Assembly: GCA_023678885.1 (NCBI GenBank) | Contig: CM042963.1 | Coordinates: forward strand, 27,717,542-27,781,541 | Direction: 5' to 3' | Length of the DNA: 64,000 bases | Source: Pogostemon cablin | Lineage: Eukaryota; Streptophyta; Magnoliopsida; Lamiales; Lamiaceae | In this document: positions 12,700-23,919 of the stretch, piece by piece | Layout of the letters: every line of letters begins with the position of its first letter | Position numbering within the stretch: position 1 is the stretch's first letter | Made by a program: the position numbers and the translations under genes | Notes under the pieces: generated by a model | What the model was told of the DNA's origin: nothing | The model's database searches: none | What the model saw: the letters and a program-made list of their open reading frames with translations, nothing else

Positions 12700-13386
12700 A
12701 CTTCAAGTACTGAGTCTAAATCAAGGAGAAATGGAGCACGTTATTGAATCATTATAAAGTACTATGAAGGTATTAGAAGCAAATCAAAAGGCGATGACAT
12801 TATAGATGCTGGAAATTTCAAAACAACTTCACATGCTTAATAAAAGGAAATAAGTTAACGATAGTATTTTGTCAATGCCTAAAATTGGTCATGACAATCA
12901 TGGGGGTAGTTCTACTCAAGGGATGGGAAGTATTAATCATTCAAATAGCAGAGGGAACAACAACAACAACTATATACCTCTTCAAAATAATTGAGTTTTC
13001 AAACTTTGACGGAGCAGAACTCCATGTGTGGTTGAGGAAATGCAATTGATATTTCCAGATTATTACAACCATTGTTGAAGATTGCAAGGTGCTCTATGCT
13101 ACTATGCATTTAGAAGGAAGGGCAGAATATGGTATCATGGTTATGCTGAAAAGAGAGTGGAAGTTAATTAGGAATAATTTATTGAGGCTATTCTCAATAG
13201 ATTTGATGATAAAGAGCCCGAATTGGTTGTTGGTGAGTTTTATAATTTGAAACAAACAGGGATTGTAGCTGAGTTGGTTGAAAGGTTTGAAGAGCGGAAA
13301 GCATACCTCCAGCTCTACAGAAAAGAATTATCAGAGAAGTATTTCATATCTAACTTTATAAATAAACCCAAGAATGATATCAAGGG
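12700..13386 (+). pseudogene. Gypsy element G: gag, 5' part (interrupted)
   Basis: Translation in shifting frames gives a Ty3-gypsy gag core. Near 12990-13160 it reads FDGAELHVWLRK and ATMHLEGRAEYW. At 13223-13386 it reads VVGEFYNLKQTGIVAELVERF and then a YFISNFI region. Stops and frameshifts break it. At 13386 the reading is cut by Copia element E and resumes at 21752 with the expected next residues (VILILKPQSFEEV). The break is therefore an insertion, not the end of the gene. Confidence 0.75.
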
Positions 13387-14619
13387 TGTTGGATTGTATA
13401 CTAAAAGTCTAACTTTAGTATGAACAATGTCATAACAATATTTGAAATGAGAATCATTGATCAAATGATTGCATCTTATAATTTATTTTATATGCATGAT
13501 GCAATAGTCCATTTACTTTATACTGTAGATAATATGTTGTGCGAAAACACGCAGAAGATCATATTATCGGTTTCCTTATAAAGTATAAACAGATGCTCAC
13601 AACTGAGATAGACGGGGACTCTCTATCGGTATGGTTGTAGTGTGGTTTGGTATTAGCTTGTCTTGGCTATAGAATCACATTAGTGCACTTGTGTGTATTG
13701 AGAAGGACCGCCTGAGGTCGTTCTTCTTATACTGACTATATAGTAGAACTTGATCTCTGTTATTATGGAAGTTCGTGCTCTTAATCCCTATACAATAACT
13801 TCGACACGTAGGGCAGTATGTATTTCTTTGATTCATCAATGGGTGAGATTTATATGTATTAAATCAACAAACTCGATGAGTTGGGAAGTAGTGTTGTATC
13901 TATGGTGTGCTGTTGATTGTAGAAGGAATCCATGTCCGTCATAGGTTGATGATGTCCCCTTGAGGAGCTCATAAGGTTTATCATGTAAATCTTGCAAGTG
14001 GATTAATTTCCGGCATGATAATAAGGTTGAGTGGTACTACTCTCGGATGAGATATTAATTAATTTGAGTTGTCAGTAACTTAATTAATTAATGGACATTG
14101 TTTTTCTTAAACATGTGGAGACCATCGGGCTTATAATAAGAAGGAGCCCAGAACATAATTTTGGGATTGGACGGGTAGTGCAGTAATAATATTTTAGTGG
14201 ACTATATTATTATTATTGGATTTAATTAAAAGCTTTGGGCTAAGCTTGGTTAATTAAATTCAATTGAGGCCCAGCCCAATTTCTCCTCTTGGTCCCTGCT
14301 GTAGCCCAATATATAAGTGAACTCAGCTTCCTGGAACCCTCAGATAATTCCTGCGCCTCTTTTGGTGAGAGAAGGGAAAAGAAGCAGATTGAGAGATCCT
14401 GCAGACTGTTGCCCACACAACAGCAGGATCACACTTGGGACATACAGTAGAAGATCAGAGGTAGTTCTCTGCATACAGTAGAAGATCAGAGGTAGTTCTC
14501 TGCAGTTCATCCTCTACACCAACCAAGAAGTACGGTAAACGGTTTAATTGCTTCCGCTGCTAATTGTTTGCCTGAAATCCTAACGGATCACGTTGATCCA
14601 CACGATCCAATTGCTAACA
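13387..14619 (+). repeat. 5' LTR of Copia element E
   Basis: 1233 bp, TG...CA. A TATA box, TATATAAG, lies at 14310-14317. Just before it is a run of GGGCC/GGCCCAGCCC motifs of the site-II type seen in plant promoters. An almost perfect tandem duplication of about 32 bp (ATACAGTAGAAGATCAGAGG unit) occupies about 14447-14505 and is present in both LTRs, so it predates the insertion. Confidence 0.95.
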
Positions 14620-14621
14620 AT

Positions 14622-14633
14622 TGGTATCAGAGC
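14622..14633 (+). promoter_or_regulatory. Primer-binding site of element E (initiator tRNA-Met)
   Basis: TGGTATCAGAGC, complementary to the 3' end of plant initiator tRNA-Met, lies two bases after the 5' LTR. Confidence 0.95.
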
Positions 14634-14899
14634 GTTGGTTTCATGGTGAAACGTGAGACGTTAGATTGGGGTTGTTTGTGATTATTTGATTAAGTGATTT
14701 GATCTGGTTATATTCGCATGTTTTGTGCTTCTTGTGATTTAATTTTCGCTTAATAGAAAGCATGTTTAAGGGTTTGTATATTTTTGGGTTATTTATAAAA
14801 AATTCCCTGTGTACATACTGCAACCCTAATATACATCTTTGGCTGTTTATAAATAAATTCGTGTTCTTGGTAATCACAATACACACACGGCTGCATCGT

Positions 14900-15840
14900 G
14901 AGAAACTGAATTGCGGTAGTGGAAAAGAACGGTGTGACTGCCGGGTATTGGATGACTCACGGTTGGGGTCTAGTGGGAGCGATTACAAGAAGAACGCGTG
15001 AAATCGAGAAGAAAGGAAGGCGCGATCTGGGCATCGTTGGACAGCTGCTGGCGCAAGTGTGTCTTGGTGATGTGTCGGATCGCCAAAGGCTGTCGCGACT
15101 GGCGGAGCCACTCACGATGGCGGGTCTGTTACCACTGCATCTGATCGATCACAGATGGGATATTGAGATCGCAGGCTGCTATTCTGGACGAATCAACAGC
15201 CGGCTCTGGGAGTCTTCGAACATGGACGGTGAGCCTCATGGCGGGCGTTCACGTGTCAGCTGCTGGATCTGGCTAGGCATCTGCTTGTTGCGAGCGAGTC
15301 GCTGCCAGTTCGGAGCAGGGCTCCGATACGGGATCAGGCGGTGAGTCGAAGTAGACTGAAGTCGGACTTGCAGCGGCGTCGGAGGTGACTCAGCAACATT
15401 TCTGGTCAACACTGAAACTGCTTCCGTGCGAGCTTTTCTCAGTCCCGATCGCGACCGCCATGGTTCAGGGCGATACTGGCAGAGTATGATAAAGAGGCAC
15501 ACGATGATGCATCTCCTCTGGCCTCCCATCGCGTCTTGTTGGCGGCGGGCACGTTGTAGCAGCGGTGGCCGAAGAGAATGGAAGCCGACGTAACTTCGCT
15601 GATGGATTCCTGGAGAACAGCCGGTGAATTCGTGGCGGGTTGGCGCTACTGGGAGGTCGTAGCACGGAGCTTGCGACGGCGCGACTCCGACGGACAACGG
15701 TGCGACTCCAGGGGGCTGACGGCGTGACTCCGTCGGGACAATCGCCGACAGCAGCGGCGCCGGTGAGAGCTCTGCGTGAATGCTGCTATGGATCAGTTGC
15801 GGCTGTGAGATTGAATAGGGCAGCATGGTGATGGGCTGTT
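14900..15840. other. GC-rich block in the leader of element E, possible captured host sequence
   Basis: The base composition changes abruptly here from AT-rich to clearly GC-rich, with many CG dinucleotides, and returns to AT-rich near 15840. Open stretches occur on both strands (for example 14919-15344 plus and 15236-15826 minus) but none resembles a protein I recognise. It may be a fragment of a host gene or 5' region carried by the retrotransposon, or simply a family-specific leader. The origin cannot be settled from the window. Confidence 0.5.
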
Positions 15841-16300
15841 GGGCCGAGCAGTTGGGCTTCTTTTATTTATTTGGTTTTGGGCTGGGATTTGGGCCCAAAT
15901 TTTAATCAAAAGGATATTGGGCTGCTGGGCCCTATTTTAATTAAGGTGTATTTGGGCTTGATTCTCTAGTTCATGGGCTGATGGTTTAATTATAGGGCCC
16001 AATTCAGTAATTAATAAATGGCTGCTCATTTTTTTTAATTTGGTTTTTGGGCTGTTGGGCCCAATTTTAATTAAAATGGTAATGGGCTGCTAGGCAATAT
16101 TAATTGCTGGTTTTTAATTAATTGTGGGTAATGGGTCAAGTATGATTAATTAATTTTATTAATGGACTTTTTGTGCTAGTGGGCTTGGTGGATTTAATTT
16201 ATTTTTGGGCTGAGTATATGGGTCATGGATAATGGGCTTGATTAATTAATTAATCTGCTGCTCATTTTGTGCTTATTTGATGCTCTAGGGCCCATTTAAT
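15830..16300 (+). repeat. TGGGC-rich repeat region in the leader of E
   Basis: More than a dozen copies of TGGGCT, TGGGCC or GGGCCC alternate with TTTTAATTAA-type spacers in imperfect repeats. TGGGCY words are the site-II elements bound by TCP factors in plant promoters. Their density downstream of the primer site is striking but no function is shown. Confidence 0.6.
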
Positions 16301-17379
16301 TGATCCAACATATTATACAATTAATTATGATATATAACTGAGTTAATTGTTTTAACTTGACAATTAATTGTTATATATGAAAGGCATGTTCTATGTGATT
16401 TATTTATTTAAATTGTTGTTAATAGAAGCATGTCTAAGCTGTATATTTTATTCTGGAATATTATATGCATGTTAAAACCCTCGGTGTTAAATAACTAAGT
16501 GGGAGAGGGGATTGGTTATAAATTTTCGCGGCCTCCATTATTGGTTTGTTAGTAATGTGAATAGACTTGCGCGTCGGCATTAGAGCCTTCCTCCCTAACG
16601 GATGAGTTTATTCACGGATCACTGGTACAAACTTCTTTAAATAATTATTGTTTGTAATGTGATGCATATGGACTTGCGCGTTGGCTATAGTGCCTTCCTC
16701 CCTAACGGATGAGCTTATATGCGGTTCACTAGTACAAACTTATATAATTGATGGTTGTAGAAAGTTATCTGAGCGCGTGTGTACTTCTCTAACAGTAAGG
16801 CACATAAGCTTGGGCAGCGGACTTGGGATCAAATAATGGTGTACACTTAGATGTGAATAATTAGTATCCTCCCCAACGGAGTCACTGCTATTATTTACAT
16901 GGCTAAAGAGGAACCGACTATTAATTATTTTGTCATAAAGTTAGGTTGACAAATGAAATTAATGGGTAAAACCTTCTCTTGTAAATGTTCGGGTTTGTAA
17001 ACGTCCACCCTAACGTGGCTTGCAGACTCACGGTGCTTGAGATGTCGGTGAATTTTAATTTTATATTGTTTTGAGGGAATCAATATAAAAGGATAAAATT
17101 CGAAGATTTGATCGGAATATTTATTTGTGATTCTCTGAATTTCGAATGGTTTTATTTCACTAATTATTAAATAAAAGAAATTATATTTACTTGTCCAAAT
17201 TAGATGATTGGAAAAGAATCTTGGTTTTGAAAATTACTGCTTAAGAAAATACATATGTATTCTCACAAAGGACGTCTCATGATGCCTATTAAAGTCTCTA
17301 GTGAAGAGATGAGAGATTCATAGAAATATGATGATCTCATGTAACTCTTCGGATACTTGAGTAAATTAAAAGGCAGAAG
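16301..17379 (+). other. Non-coding leader of element E
   Basis: AT-rich sequence with no gene. It contains two copies of a block around GGACTTGCGCGTTGGC and CCTTCCTCCCTAACGGATGAG (about 16563-16640 and 16670-16745) and a related third piece near 16860-16885. This is internal duplication of the leader. Confidence 0.6.
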
Positions 17380-20300
17380 ATCATGGTTGAATTGATGAAT
17401 GAATTGGAAAAGCTTGGAATAGAAATTGAAAGGAAAACCTAAATCAATTTATTCTTCACAATTTGCCTGGATGTTTTGAGCAAGTTCTACCTGAAATACG
17501 AGAGGTTGTATATGGTGGGAAACTTCTAACAAAACATGTGGCAAAAGAAAGCCATTTTTCATCATGATGTGAACAAGTTTAATATCTTATTTACTAATGG
17601 TTTAAACATGATTAGTGATGGCATCTACTGACACGAAGTATGTAGATACTGGAATTACTAAATGTTTATCACTGAGTAAGGATAAGATTGTTAATAACAT
17701 GGGTAAAACTACAAAGGTAGTGGCTATTGCAGTGGGAGTTGTTTATTTATCTCATGATAAGAATAAACGATAGATTATGAGAAATTGTCTTTACGTACGT
17801 TTCATAGAAAGAATTTAATTTTGGTTTCTATGCATTAACGGATGGATACTTCATTTCATTTAAATGACATGGTCATAGTAATGAGGAATGAGGCTATAAT
17901 CCGTTAAAGTACGTTGGTGGATAAAAAGTATACTCTTGAATCATGTACATCCCACAGATGCAATAAATAGTAATTAAATAATGCATCTTCTAATATTAGT
18001 AAGAGAAAGGAACCTTCGGAAATGAACTAAACATACATTTGGCGTCTATGACTAATTCATTTTACTTCAGTAGGATTCAAAAGTTGATAGCCAATAGACC
18101 GTAAGGTTTATCTGAAGTGGAAACTATCGGACTTGCGAGTCTTGCTTGGAAGTAAAAATGATTAACTGCTTTTTCAAGGCTGTGGGGTGTAGAGCCAAAG
18201 ATATATATGTTGGAATTAGTTCATTCTGATTCAAGCGAACCTAATCTTATCCAGGCAAGAGGTGGTTATGAATATTCGAAGATTATTCTGGAAACCAATA
18301 TATTTATATGATGCACTGCATGTCTAAGTTCTTTGATTAATTCAAGAATTGTAAGGCTGGTACAGTGAAGCGTCATGGAAAATATATTAAGTCATTACGA
18401 TTCAATCATGATGGCGAATACCTCTTGGGATAGTTAGGAGCTATTGATCAGAAGTTGAGATTAAATCTCAAGTTGACTATACCGGGTATGCCCCAAACTG
18501 AATGGTGTGGTGGATAGAAGGAATAAGGCTCTTATGGTTATGATTAGATAGATGATGAATTATTTGGAATAATTAAATTCATTTTATGGATATGCCCTAG
18601 ATACAGTAATTCGTGAAACGTTTGTCTATATATGGGATATCCTAGAAAAATAGAGGGTGATTTATTTAGTCCAAAAGATCGAAGGATAATTGTTAACTCA
18701 ATAATTAGATTTTTGGAAAATGACAATGTAATAAATCACAAACCCATGTATAAGTTGTTCTAAAGGAAGTGAGAGAAAAACACTAAGTATAAGTACCAAG
18801 TGTACAAAAGGATATACCACAAGGTAAACTGCAATGCGTGTCACGACTGATACACAATTACATGTAGTGCCTGGTCGTAGTGGGAGGGTTGTTTGACAAC
18901 CCGTAAGATATATGTTTTGGGAGAGTCGTGAGACTTGGTCCCTAGTAAACATGGTATTGTCCCACGAATACGACGTAGCACTACAAGATTAAAATGTGGA
19001 ATCTTAGTAAGTTGCAATGTATATTGAAATAGAATCTACGGATTCTAAATTAAGTCTGGGAACTTGTAGGATCACTAAAATGGTGTAAAAGCCATTGCAA
19101 GTGGTCATAGGAAATAAAAGAAGATCATACAGAAAGGTGAAAACCTTGGAAGTAAAGCTTGTTGCAAAAAAGTGTACTCAGAAAGAAATGGTTCGATTAT
19201 GAGGAAACATGTTCGCTGGTAGCTATGCTTATGTTGATCCGGATTCTTTTATTGCTGCTATGAGGAACAGAAAATAGATGTCAAGACAGCTTTCCTGATT
19301 GGAAGTCTTGAGGAAAACATCTATGTGAAGCAACCAGAGTGATTCATTGCAAAGTACTAATAGCATTTTGATAGTAAGCTTAAAATTGTCCAGCGATGGA
19401 CTTAAAGCAAGCTTTAAGATCGTGAAGCATCTGTTTTGATTAGGTAATCCAGTGGCATGGATTTAAATCAATGAGCGGATGAGTCTTGTGTGTTGTAAAG
19501 AGTGACGGAAACGTGGTGGTGTTTCTTGTACTATACGTAGATAGTATCTTGCTCATTGGAGACAATGAAAGAGTATTATCGGGCGTATGGGTACGGTTAA
19601 TAAAGCGGTAGAGATGAAGGACTTAAGAAAGGCAAAATATATCCTTTTGATCACGGTAATACGGATCACAAGAAAGGATATTATGCTTATCTCAAGTTTC
19701 ATAAAATGATACAGTCCATACTCGTTTAGCATGTAAATTTATCTAAGTGAATGTGTCTTTGAGACACAAGAAGAAGATAAAGAGGATGAAAGCGGTTCCT
19801 TATGCTTCGGCGAATAAGGAAGCTTAATCTAAGGAATGCTATGAACGATGTTAGATATCTGTTTTGCTGAATGCATGAACAGTGGGTATCAACGTAACCC
19901 GGAACAAGAATGATGAACTGTGGTAAGACATTTATAAAGTGCCTGAGAAGGACTCGAAATTATATGTGGACTTACTGGACAGATTCACTGCTTCTTGTGG
20001 ATTACGTAGATTCGGATTTTTTAGTCAAAATTGGACGGTAGTAAATTCTCCTCAAAGGTTATGTGTTTAATTTTAGGAAGTAGAGTCATAATGTGGAGGA
20101 GTGTTATATAGAAATATATTTCAGACTCCGGACTCCATCATGGAAAGATGATGAATTGGAGCCTATGAGGCAGCCAAAGTATCTATATGACTCTAGAGAC
20201 TTCATGATGGACTTTGAAGTATTTCTAAGTTAGCACAAGGTAATCACAATTTACATTGATGATATTGGTGCAGTTGCAAACTTGAAGAAATCACAAGTCC

Positions 20301-20475
20301 ATAAGGCAATTAAACACATGGAGCGCGAGTACCACCTGTTACGAGAAATCGTATGATGAGGGGAAGGTTGTTGTCGCCTAGATTGCATCGGATGATGACC
20401 TAGTAAACCATTTACAAGGACCTTAAGGCGAGAGCTTTTAATGGTCGTGTAAGTGGGAGTAGGAATCAGATGTAT
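17380..20475 (+). pseudogene. Decayed Copia gag-pol of element E
   Basis: Recognisable pieces appear in the Copia order. A gag fragment lies near 17390-17560. An integrase fragment is near 18190-18300 (LELVHSD). Reverse transcriptase is near 19280-19345 (VKTAFLIGSLEENIYVKQPE) and 19510-19560 (VFLVLYVDSILLIG, where the expected YVDD has become YVDS). RNase H is near 20240-20400. Stops and frameshifts are so frequent that no open frame longer than about 85 codons remains, although the LTRs are almost identical. Confidence 0.75.
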
Positions 20476-20508
20476 GGCAGAAGACATGACAACATATTCT
20501 TTTAGTAT

Positions 20509-20519
20509 AAGTGGGAGAT
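20509..20519 (+). promoter_or_regulatory. Polypurine tract of element E
   Basis: AAGTGGGAGAT immediately precedes the 3' LTR, the usual plant Copia plus-strand primer. Confidence 0.9.
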
Positions 20520-21751
20520 TGTTGGATTGTATACTAAAAGTCTAACTTTAGTATGAACAATGTCATAACAATATTTGAAATGAGAATCATTGATCAAATG
20601 ATTGCATCTTATAATTTATTTTATATGCATGATGCAATAGTCCATTTACTTTATACTGTAGATAATATGTTGTGCGAAAACACTCAGAAGATCATATTAT
20701 CGGTTTCCTTATAAAGTATAAACAGATGCTCACAACTGAGATAGACGGGGACTCTCTATCGGTATGGTTGTAGTGTGGTTTGGTATTAGCTTGTCTTGGC
20801 TATAGAATCACATTAGTGCACTTGTGTGTATTGAGCAGGACCGCCTGAGGTCGTTCTTCTTATACTGACTATATAGTAGAACTTGATCTCTGTTATTATG
20901 GAAGTTCGTGCTCTTAATCCCTATACAATAACTTCGACACGTAGGGCATATGTATTTCTTTGATTCATCAATGGGTGAGATTTATATGTATTAAATCAAC
21001 AAACTCGGTGAGTTGGGAAGTAGTGCTGTATCTATGGTGTGCTGTTGATTGTAAAAGGAATCCATGTCCGTCATAGGTTGATGATGTCCCCTTGAGGAGC
21101 TCATAAGGTTTATCATGTAAATCTTGCAAGTGGATTAATTTCCGGCATGATAATAAGATTGAGTGGTACTACTCTCGGATGAGATATTAATTAATTTGAG
21201 TTGTCAGTAACTTAATTAATTAATGGACATTGTTTTTCTTAAACATGTGGAGACCATCGGGCTTATAATAAGAAGGAGCCCAGAACATAATTTTGGGATT
21301 GGACGGGTAGTGCAGTAATAATATTTTAGTGGACTATATTATTATTATTGGATTTAATTAAAAGCTTTGGGCTAAGCTTGGTTAATTAAATTCAATTGAG
21401 GCCCAGCCCAATTTCTCCTCTTGGTCCCTGCTGTAGCCCAATATATAAGTGAACTCAGCTTCCTGGAACCCTTAGATAATTCCTGCGCCTCTTTTGGTGA
21501 GAGAAGGGAAAAGAAGCAGATTGAGAGATCCTGCAGACTGTTGCCCACACAACAGCAGGATCACACTTGGGACATACAGTAGAAGATCAGAGGTAGTTCT
21601 CTGCATACAGTAGAAGATCAGAGGTAGTTCTCTGCAGTTCATCCTCTACACCAACCAAGAAGTACGGTAAACGGTTTAATTGCTTCCGCTGCTAATTGTT
21701 TGCCTGAAATCCTAACGGATCACGTTGATCCACACCATCCAATTGCTAACA
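20520..21751 (+). repeat. 3' LTR of Copia element E
   Basis: 1232 bp, about 99% identical by eye to the 5' LTR, with the TATA box at 21442-21449. Confidence 0.95.
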
Positions 21752-23770
21752 AAGAGGGTTATCCTTATTCTCAAACCACAAAGCTTTGAAGAGGTCGTAT
21801 CTAGATATGGCCAGAAAACATGAGTTCACAGTTGATGCTATGGTTAAGAGATATGGACAAAATCTGAAAATAACTTTCAGTTAGATTCCAAGGAGATAAT
21901 CATCTAGTTTTCTCAAATCAAATAATTTCAAAGAAAATGATGTGGAAAACAAATTTCCATCGAGAAAACTTTTAACAGAAGCTGAAATGACGGTTAGATT
22001 GGAAAATAAGTTTTGTTATAATTGTGATGAGGTGTTCATTCCTAGACGTAAATGCAAAAATAGACAAGTGTCCACACTTATGTCCCAAGAAGAAGAGAAT
22101 GCTCTAACTAAAGAATCAGAGTCAACAAAGTTGGAAAAAACCATTATAACAGACGACATGATGGTATCTTTGAATTCTATTGATCGGTATTCCAACATAA
22201 ATACCATCAGATTTAAAGCTAAGGCATTTGGTGTTGAGATTTAATCCTTAGTAGATAGTGGAAGTACCCACTGTTTTATTAATAAAGATGTTGTTTACAA
22301 GACTAATTTTCGAGTGGAAGGCACTACATTAAGATGGTGACCATTGCAGATGGCAGCAAGGTGATAAGCACAAGAATGTCCAAATTTCACATGGGAGATA
22401 CAAGTTCACATTATCATATAAGGTTTATCAAGCTAGGAAGATGTAACATGGTGTTGAGAGGAGATTGGCTAAGGGAACATAGTCCCATCGAGATAGATTA
22501 CAATCAAATGAAGATTTGCATTAATGACAACAGGAATAAGGTGAATATCAAAGCTGCCACCGCAGAGGCTATAGTCAAGATCATTTAATTGGTGAAGGGA
22601 TGCATAAAATATTGAAGGGTAATTATAACTGCATATTTGGAAAACTTTACATGGTACAAGATGAGAAGAATCACATGATGAGAAACTTGAGGAATTATTA
22701 AATCAGTTCGATGATGTCTTTAAAGAACCTACCACCCTACAACCAGTGAGAAACATTCAGCACCATTTTAAGCTTGTACTTGGATCAGTCTCAAGGAAGC
22801 AAACACCTTATAAGTGCTCATGCACAGAAATGAGATATTGAGAAAATGATCAAGGAATTGCAAAATGCAGGATTTAACGTAGTAAGCCAAAGCCCATTTG
22901 CCTCGCCTATCATCATGGTTAAAAAAAAGATGGAGGTTGGAGAATGTGAGTAGACTACAAGTATTTAAATACTCTCACTATGAAGCATATATTTCATATA
23001 CATGTGGTAGATGCATTCTTAGATGAGCTAAATGGGTCAATATACTTCTCAAACATGGACCTAAGGTCTGGGTATTTTCAGATAAGAATGTTGAAAATAA
23101 TACTTCTAAAATTAGTTTTGTCACACATAACGGGCAGTATGAATTTCTAATGATGCCATTCGATTTGTACAATGCACCAGCCAGGTTTCAAGCACTCATG
23201 AACCAAATTTTAACCTCATTTAAGGAAATTTATTTTGGTATTTTTTATGATATTTTGGTTTATAGTCCAAGTTGGGGAATACATATTGAAAACTTGAGAT
23301 GTACATTGGAGATTTTAAGAGCAATTGAGTTGTATGCAAAAAGAAGTGTTCATTTGGGAAGAAAGAAATTGAATATTTTGGACACATTATCTCAAGCAGA
23401 GGAGTAGCCACAGCTCTAAGAAAGGTAGAGATTATTGTTAATTGGCCTATACCTAAGAATGTCAAGGAAGTAAGGGGTTTTCTCGGCTTGACTGGTTAAT
23501 ATAGAAAACTTGTGAAAGGATATGGAATCATCAGCAAGTCTCTTACTAAACTGCTTAGAAAAGATCAATTTTTATGGAACGAAGAAGCTACTAAGGCATT
23601 TGAAACAATGAAGCTAGTAATGACTACTGCACTGATCTTAGCTCCCCAGATTTCAAAAAAAAAATTCACGGTGGAGACTGATGCTTCTGGAGTTGGCATG
23701 GAAACTATGTTGATGCAAGAAGGAAGGCCCATTGCATACTTGAGTAAAGCCTTTGATCCTAAAAATATTG
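21752..23770 (+). pseudogene. Gypsy element G: end of gag, protease, reverse transcriptase, RNase H
   Basis: Resumes G's gag after the Copia insertion. A CCHC-type knuckle reads CYNCDEVFIPRRKCKN (about 22010-22060). The protease active site is SLVDSGSTHCFIN (about 22245-22290). Reverse transcriptase runs from about 22880 (FASPIIMVKK), through a DLRSGYFQIRM-type motif, to IFYDILVYS where the second catalytic Asp is lost (about 23240-23265). RNase H starts TVETDASGVGM (23668-23700). Several frameshifts and stops are present. It loses similarity near 23770; integrase and 3' LTR are absent. The CCHC knuckle and tRNA-Met-like primer separate it from the Athila/Tat elements further right. Confidence 0.85.
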
Positions 23771-23919
23771 AAACACATAAGATAGTTAAAGATTCACTAT
23801 TTAATTCTATTTATGACAACTTTAATACAAGAAAAATCTCTGGATTTCGGAAATTGATTTTATCAAACTACTAAACATAACATAAATTAAGACTTAGAAA
23901 AATAAAATATGGAAAAGAA

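Larger units (their letters stand above)
13387..21751 (+). mobile_element. Copia-type LTR retrotransposon E, complete but coding-dead, 8365 bp
   Basis: The LTRs are 13387-14619 and 20520-21751, starting TGTTGGATTG and ending TTGCTAACA. A perfect initiator-tRNA-Met primer site follows the first LTR and a polypurine tract precedes the second. Flanks are AAGGG (13382-13386) and AAGAG (21752-21756), a near-perfect target duplication inside G's gag. The LTRs differ at only about ten positions by eye, under 1%. The interior has a long non-coding leader (14634 to about 17380) and Copia gag, integrase, reverse transcriptase and RNase H remnants broken throughout. The pattern suggests recent movement of an already defective element using enzymes from elsewhere. 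Confidence 0.93.

Noticed and set aside
15236..15826. Minus-strand 196-codon open stretch in the GC-rich block of element E
   Set aside because: Overlapping open stretches occur on both strands because of high GC. The composition is Pro/Arg/Ser-rich and no family is recognised, so it is not called as a gene.
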